Below are positions 60,365-64,000 of a DNA stretch of 64,000 nt, one piece after another. Each line of letters opens with the position of its first letter. The first letter of the stretch is position 1. The position numbers were made by a program, and so were the translations under genes. The notes beneath the pieces are model-generated. The model was not told where the DNA came from, searched no databases, and saw only the letters and a list, made by a program, of their open reading frames with translations. The stretch covers positions 1 to 64,000 of the forward strand of contig JBGSUA010000123.1 of assembly GCA_041753575.1 (NCBI GenBank). The letters run 5' to 3'. Origin of the DNA: CG2-30-51-40 sp041753575 (GTDB taxonomy: Bacteria; Desulfobacterota; DSM-4660; Desulfatiglandales; Desulfatiglandaceae).

Positions 60365-61501
60365 TCATCTCTTCTTCCCGTAGAGTTCGGTTGAAGGCCC
60401 AAACAGCTTTTGCCTTGCCTTCCGAAAGGTCAGTGTCTTTACCATGTTCCATGCTTTCAGTGTCCGGCTTTGCAGTCCGAGCTCGCCCGGCCTCTTTTCC
60501 CAATTTGCTATGGTCTGGGCGCTTACGCTTAGAAGTTTGGCGAATTCTCCTTGCGACATGCCGAACTTTGATCGCAGTTCAGCGACAGCCCTGCCGGTCA
60601 CGAAGCCGGGATCCAACTTAAGGGATTTCTTCCGGGCACTCTTTAGCAAGGGACCCGCCTTTTTCATCCGGGAGCCGGCGGCTTCGGCTTTACCCTTTGC
60701 CTTTACAGGAGAGGAGATATGCGCTTTCTGCTCGGAGTGTGGCGCCTTTTTTTCAATGCCCCGCTCCGCCTTCGGTTCCTGGGGCGCCTCCCCCTCAGAG
60801 ATCTCTATGTCGAAGACATCCGCAAGGGCGCCTGCGGCAATGCGCCTTCTCCCCGTCTTTGTCCCGGTCGCGGCCTCCAGGCCTACTTCAGCCTCTATCA
60901 ACTCCAAATGGTCAACTCCCCGGAGCAGGAACAAAAGCTCAGGCTGTTCGTCAAGCCTTGCTCCTACCCCGTAAAGCACGGCAGCCACGTGCTTGCACAT
61001 GACTGCCCAATCCGGGCAACTGCACAAGAGCTTGATTTCTTTGGGAAGCGGAAACAAGCCGTTATTGCGGTCCGTCACAACCGACATCACGTTTTTTGAA
61101 AGCCTTCCCTGGAGAAGTTCCAGCAGGGAGCCTATCTGGCCCGCGCATCGTTTCTTAACATCCTTCCATTTGTCCTCGGAAAGGGTGTGGATATCTATCC
61201 GTACGTTGTAGAGTTCGGAGCCGCTCACCATTGCGTTTATCTCGCCTTTGCCGATCTCCAGGTGGCAGACAGAGCCGTTTCTAAGGTAAGAGCGGCCTCT
61301 CGGAAGGCGGTTTTCATAATCGCTGAAGGATTCAAGGTGGTCGCACCAGGCCTTCCCCCAAAATGTCTTCGCTATTAGTCTCCCCTCCAAACATACGGGG
61401 CATATTTTGAGGCCTTTCTTCCTCATCTTTTCCATCTTCTTTACGGCTTGCGAGCGGCGCACTACCACCGGCACATAGGGTTTCCATTTATACCAGCCCA
61501 T
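60365..61501 (-). CDS. SWIM zinc-finger protein with C-terminal HTH
   Basis: This 378-residue protein has a central SWIM zinc finger (LCSCPDWAVMCKHVAAVLYG; CxC...CxH) and a C-terminal XRE-type HTH (ELRSKFGMSQGEFAKLLSVS, ANWEKRPG). A basic, Lys-rich linker joins them. SWIM proteins often pair with SNF2 helicases, and here the SNF2 gene lies 10 bases upstream on the same strand. The ATG at 61501 is preferred over 61543, which would overlap the SNF2 gene. Confidence 0.85.
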   Translation of the reverse strand: MGWYKWKPYVPVVVRRSQAVKKMEKMRKKGLKICPVCLEGRLIAKTFWGKAWCDHLESFSDYENRLPRGRSYLRNGSVCHLEIGKGEINAMVSGSELYNVRIDIHTLSEDKWKDVKKRCAGQIGSLLELLQGRLSKNVMSVVTDRNNGLFPLPKEIKLLCSCPDWAVMCKHVAAVLYGVGARLDEQPELLFLLRGVDHLELIEAEVGLEAATGTKTGRRRIAAGALADVFDIEISEGEAPQEPKAERGIEKKAPHSEQKAHISSPVKAKGKAEAAGSRMKKAGPLLKSARKKSLKLDPGFVTGRAVAELRSKFGMSQGEFAKLLSVSAQTIANWEKRPGELGLQSRTLKAWNMVKTLTFRKARQKLFGPSTELYGKKR

Positions 61502-61511
61502 CGTCTTGCTC

Positions 61512-64000
61512 CTAAATCTCCGCTCTGTTGATATCAAGCGCAACGACCTTTAACAGCTCGTCGTTGCTCATTTCCGTCAGCATTGATTCTGCCCCTGCCT
61601 TAAGGATGTCTTCGGCCAAGTTTGTCTTATCTTCCATAAGTGCATCTATCTTTTCCTCCACCGTGCCGCGGCAGATAAATTTGTGAACAATAACATTTTT
61701 CTTTTGTCCTATGCGAAAAGCCCTGTCAGTTGCCTGGTTCTCAACTGCCGGGTTCCACCACCGGTCAAAATGTATCACGTGTGATGCCGCAGTCAGGTTC
61801 AGGCCGGTGCCTCCCGCCTTAAGCGACAATACCATAAACGGGGGTCCTTCATCCCTCTGGAAGGCATCTATCAGGGCTTTTCTTCTCTTGACTTCAGTGC
61901 CTCCATGCAAGACAAGGCCTTCCCTGCCGAAAAGGCCGCCGACAAAATCTGCGATGGGCTCTGTGATTTCGCGGAATTGTGTGAATATGATTGCCCGTTC
62001 CTGCCTGGAGGCGATCTCTTCACAGATCTGCCTGAGTCTCCCGAACTTCCCGCTGTCTGCGGAATCGTAATGGCCGTCTCCCGAGAATTGACTGGGATGA
62101 TTGCAAATCTGCTTGAGCTTCATGAGGTAAGTAAGGATAAGGCCTCGCCGCTTCATTCCTTCGAGGGTCTGCAGGGCCAGGGAGAGATCCTCCACTGATT
62201 TTGCGTAGAGAGCCGCCTGTTTCTTTGCAAGGCCGCAGAAGGCTTTCATCTCGGTCTTTTCAGGGAGATCTGCGATGATGCTCCTGTCTGTTTTAAGCCT
62301 TCTAAGGATATAGGGCCGAACAAGATTTCTAAGGGGCGCATACCTGTCTGAGCTGCGCTCATCGAGGTTTTTCACGAAGTGTTTGAACCTCGAGGTGGAG
62401 CCAAGGAGACCAGGGCAGATAAAATCAAAAAGGGACCACAGATCCGAAAGACGGTTTTCCACGGGCGTTCCTGTGAGTGCGATCCTGGCGTCCGCCTTCA
62501 GCCTTTTGACGGCCCTTGTCTGGTGCGATCCCGGATTCTTTATGGCCTGAGCCTCATCCAGGATAACCAGTCGCCAGTCCCTCTCGAACAACCATTTCTG
62601 CCTGAGGAGCATACCATAGGTTGTAAGCGCCAGATCAGTTTGCTCCAAGGCGCTGTTTGGGTCTTTTACGATGGCCGTAAGCGATGCGGCTTCCATCTCA
62701 GAAGGATGAATGAAACATGCCCTGAGTGTCGGCGCAAAACGTTTGATCTCAGCCTTCCAGTTGGCCAGAAGCGAAGCCGGAAGCACCAGGAGCGAGGGCT
62801 TTGAACTGCTTTGTTTAATGGTCAGGAGGAGAGATAATACCTGGATGGTCTTGCCCAAACCCATGTCATCTGCGAGGCAGGCGCCAAGTCCAAGTTTGGT
62901 TAGAAACAGCAGCCAGTTTCGTCCTTTTTCCTGATAATGCCGAAGCGTGCCGCAAAAACCCTCGGGGGCGCCCGCCTCTGGAGCGGCTCTTCCCGGATTG
63001 TTCAGTTCGGAGAGCACGTCCGACAGCCATTTTCCAGCGTTGACAAATGACCACTCCTTTTCTACCGATCCTGAGAAAGCATCGCCGCCCAGATCCGCGG
63101 GCGCCCCGGCAAGCATTCTCATACCCTGAATGAAAGATATGCCGTCTGATTCCGCCTCTGCCTCCACCTTTTTCCAGTGGTTCAAGGCCATGACAAGCTT
63201 TTCTCTGTCTATCTCTATCCATTGCCCCTTCACATATGAAAGACCGTCCTCTGCCTCCATGATCCTGTTCAGTTCGGCTTCGGTCAGTCTCTGGTCGCCC
63301 AGGGCGAGGCTTACCCTGAAATCAAGTATGGCCTTTGCTCCGAGGCGACCGGGGTTTTTTTCTCCGATGGTTACGGCCACCCTCGGTCGCGGGCGATTGC
63401 GCCACCAGTCAGGTATCCTCACCAGAAGTCCGCTTTCCTCAAGCAGAGCAATGCTCTTTAGAAGCCGGTATGCCTCCTGTGGGGTCCATGCAATGGGGTG
63501 AAAAATATCGCCTGATTCGACAAGCTCCCTTACAAACTCGACCTTCTCGGATGCCCTGTGGACAGGCGAAAGCAGATTTATAAGGGCCTTCTTGTTCCGC
63601 TCGCCGGCATACTCCTTGAGGGCGGTCCCGAGAGGCTTGTACTGCACCCGTCCTCCCTTGGAGAGGCTTGGCGCATAGGTTGCGAGAAAAGCAAAGGGAA
63701 ACTCCGGGTCCTGCTTGTTTTCCGCCAGATGAAAACAGACGCGGCCGACCTGCCGCCAGAGGGGGGCGCGCTCCTTCAACCAGCCGGTCAAGCCCTCTTT
63801 ATGATCGGCAATTTCGCTGCGCACCCTCAAATCCAGCTCAAGCCAAAGTGAAACAAAGACCTCGGGAATTAGATATTCGCCGCCATGCATAGGGGGAGCG
63901 GAGAGAAACATCGCCGAAATTTCCGATTCGGTGGGGGGCTCTATGGGATCAGGCTTCTTGCCTGCGAACTCAGGAAGCTTGCAAAGCTGGATCATGTAAA
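61512..64000 (-). CDS. SNF2/HepA-type helicase (5' end outside window)
   Basis: At least 827 residues are visible; the frame stays open to the right edge, so the first visible ATG (63995) may be internal. The N-terminal half is a SNF2-associated region, followed by helicase motifs: I in ADDMGLGKTIQVL, II in VILDEAQAIKN, III in LTGTPVENRL, and V/VI in SLKAGGTGLNLT and DRAFRIGQ. It would translocate on DNA or remodel nucleoprotein. The downstream gene encodes a SWIM protein, a common partner. Role in transcription recycling or DNA repair is uncertain. Confidence 0.9.
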   Translation of the reverse strand, partial: YMIQLCKLPEFAGKKPDPIEPPTESEISAMFLSAPPMHGGEYLIPEVFVSLWLELDLRVRSEIADHKEGLTGWLKERAPLWRQVGRVCFHLAENKQDPEFPFAFLATYAPSLSKGGRVQYKPLGTALKEYAGERNKKALINLLSPVHRASEKVEFVRELVESGDIFHPIAWTPQEAYRLLKSIALLEESGLLVRIPDWWRNRPRPRVAVTIGEKNPGRLGAKAILDFRVSLALGDQRLTEAELNRIMEAEDGLSYVKGQWIEIDREKLVMALNHWKKVEAEAESDGISFIQGMRMLAGAPADLGGDAFSGSVEKEWSFVNAGKWLSDVLSELNNPGRAAPEAGAPEGFCGTLRHYQEKGRNWLLFLTKLGLGACLADDMGLGKTIQVLSLLLTIKQSSSKPSLLVLPASLLANWKAEIKRFAPTLRACFIHPSEMEAASLTAIVKDPNSALEQTDLALTTYGMLLRQKWLFERDWRLVILDEAQAIKNPGSHQTRAVKRLKADARIALTGTPVENRLSDLWSLFDFICPGLLGSTSRFKHFVKNLDERSSDRYAPLRNLVRPYILRRLKTDRSIIADLPEKTEMKAFCGLAKKQAALYAKSVEDLSLALQTLEGMKRRGLILTYLMKLKQICNHPSQFSGDGHYDSADSGKFGRLRQICEEIASRQERAIIFTQFREITEPIADFVGGLFGREGLVLHGGTEVKRRKALIDAFQRDEGPPFMVLSLKAGGTGLNLTAASHVIHFDRWWNPAVENQATDRAFRIGQKKNVIVHKFICRGTVEEKIDALMEDKTNLAEDILKAGAESMLTEMSNDELLKVVALDINRAEI

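Overview
The window looks like the chromosome of a strictly anaerobic Gram-negative bacterium, most likely a member of the Desulfobacterota (sulfate-reducing or syntrophic 'deltaproteobacteria'). The evidence is the mix of genes: an anaerobic nicotinate route with a ferredoxin-like 6-hydroxynicotinate reductase, a TRAP transporter, LutABC-type iron-sulfur proteins, a DUF3786 protein with a corrinoid-protein-like Fe-S motif, a TIGR04076 protein, RND and lipoprotein export genes that need an outer membrane, and sigma-54 regulation. No rRNA, tRNA, CRISPR array or intact insertion sequence was found.

Layout. 1-8110: a MacB-type ABC exporter (ATPase tail plus permease), a TetR regulator and a complete RND tripartite efflux pump. 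8196-21034: a nicotinate catabolic cluster with cupin-type regulator, aldehyde dehydrogenase, Tat-exported TRAP binding protein and its two membrane subunits, three-subunit molybdenum hydroxylase, enamidase, 6-hydroxynicotinate reductase, an ApbE-like UPF0280 protein and a PF06684 protein. Two inverted copies of a dispersed palindromic repeat bracket the regulator-to-hydroxylase part. 21153-28686: a VapBC module, YbaK, DnaJ-domain, DksA-like and LysE-type genes, a radical-SAM-like protein lacking one cluster cysteine, a 3'-truncated ECF sigma factor, a DUF3786 protein and a decayed beta-helix gene. 28686-34329: an MFS transporter, lutABC-like genes, TIGR04076 and a short-chain dehydrogenase. 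34491-45307: a class III cyclase with duplicated C-terminal domains, a calcium-type P-ATPase, lipoproteins, RluA, a CNNM/CorC protein and a Nudix hydrolase, with two MITE-like repeats.

46137-55489 is a minus-strand potassium locus: an NtrC-family activator, then a clear sigma-54 promoter reading into a KinB-like histidine kinase, a response regulator with TPR-like tail, two TrkA-type proteins, TrkH, an unknown protein, KtrB and KtrA. 56649-58751 encodes a large exported fibre-like protein with about 21 YadA-head-like repeats and a self-cleaving S74 chaperone tail; 45469-45741 is an internally deleted relative. The window ends with an AAA_14/DUF4143 ATPase and a SWIM-protein/SNF2-helicase pair.

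The most interesting proposal is metabolic. Nicotinate would be hydroxylated, reduced and ring-opened to 2-formylglutarate as in Eubacterium barkeri. The genes for the next steps known from E. barkeri are absent here, and the cluster instead carries a methylmalonate-semialdehyde-dehydrogenase-like enzyme. 2-Formylglutarate is itself a substituted malonate semialdehyde, so this enzyme could convert it directly to glutaryl-CoA and CO2. This is inference and is testable.
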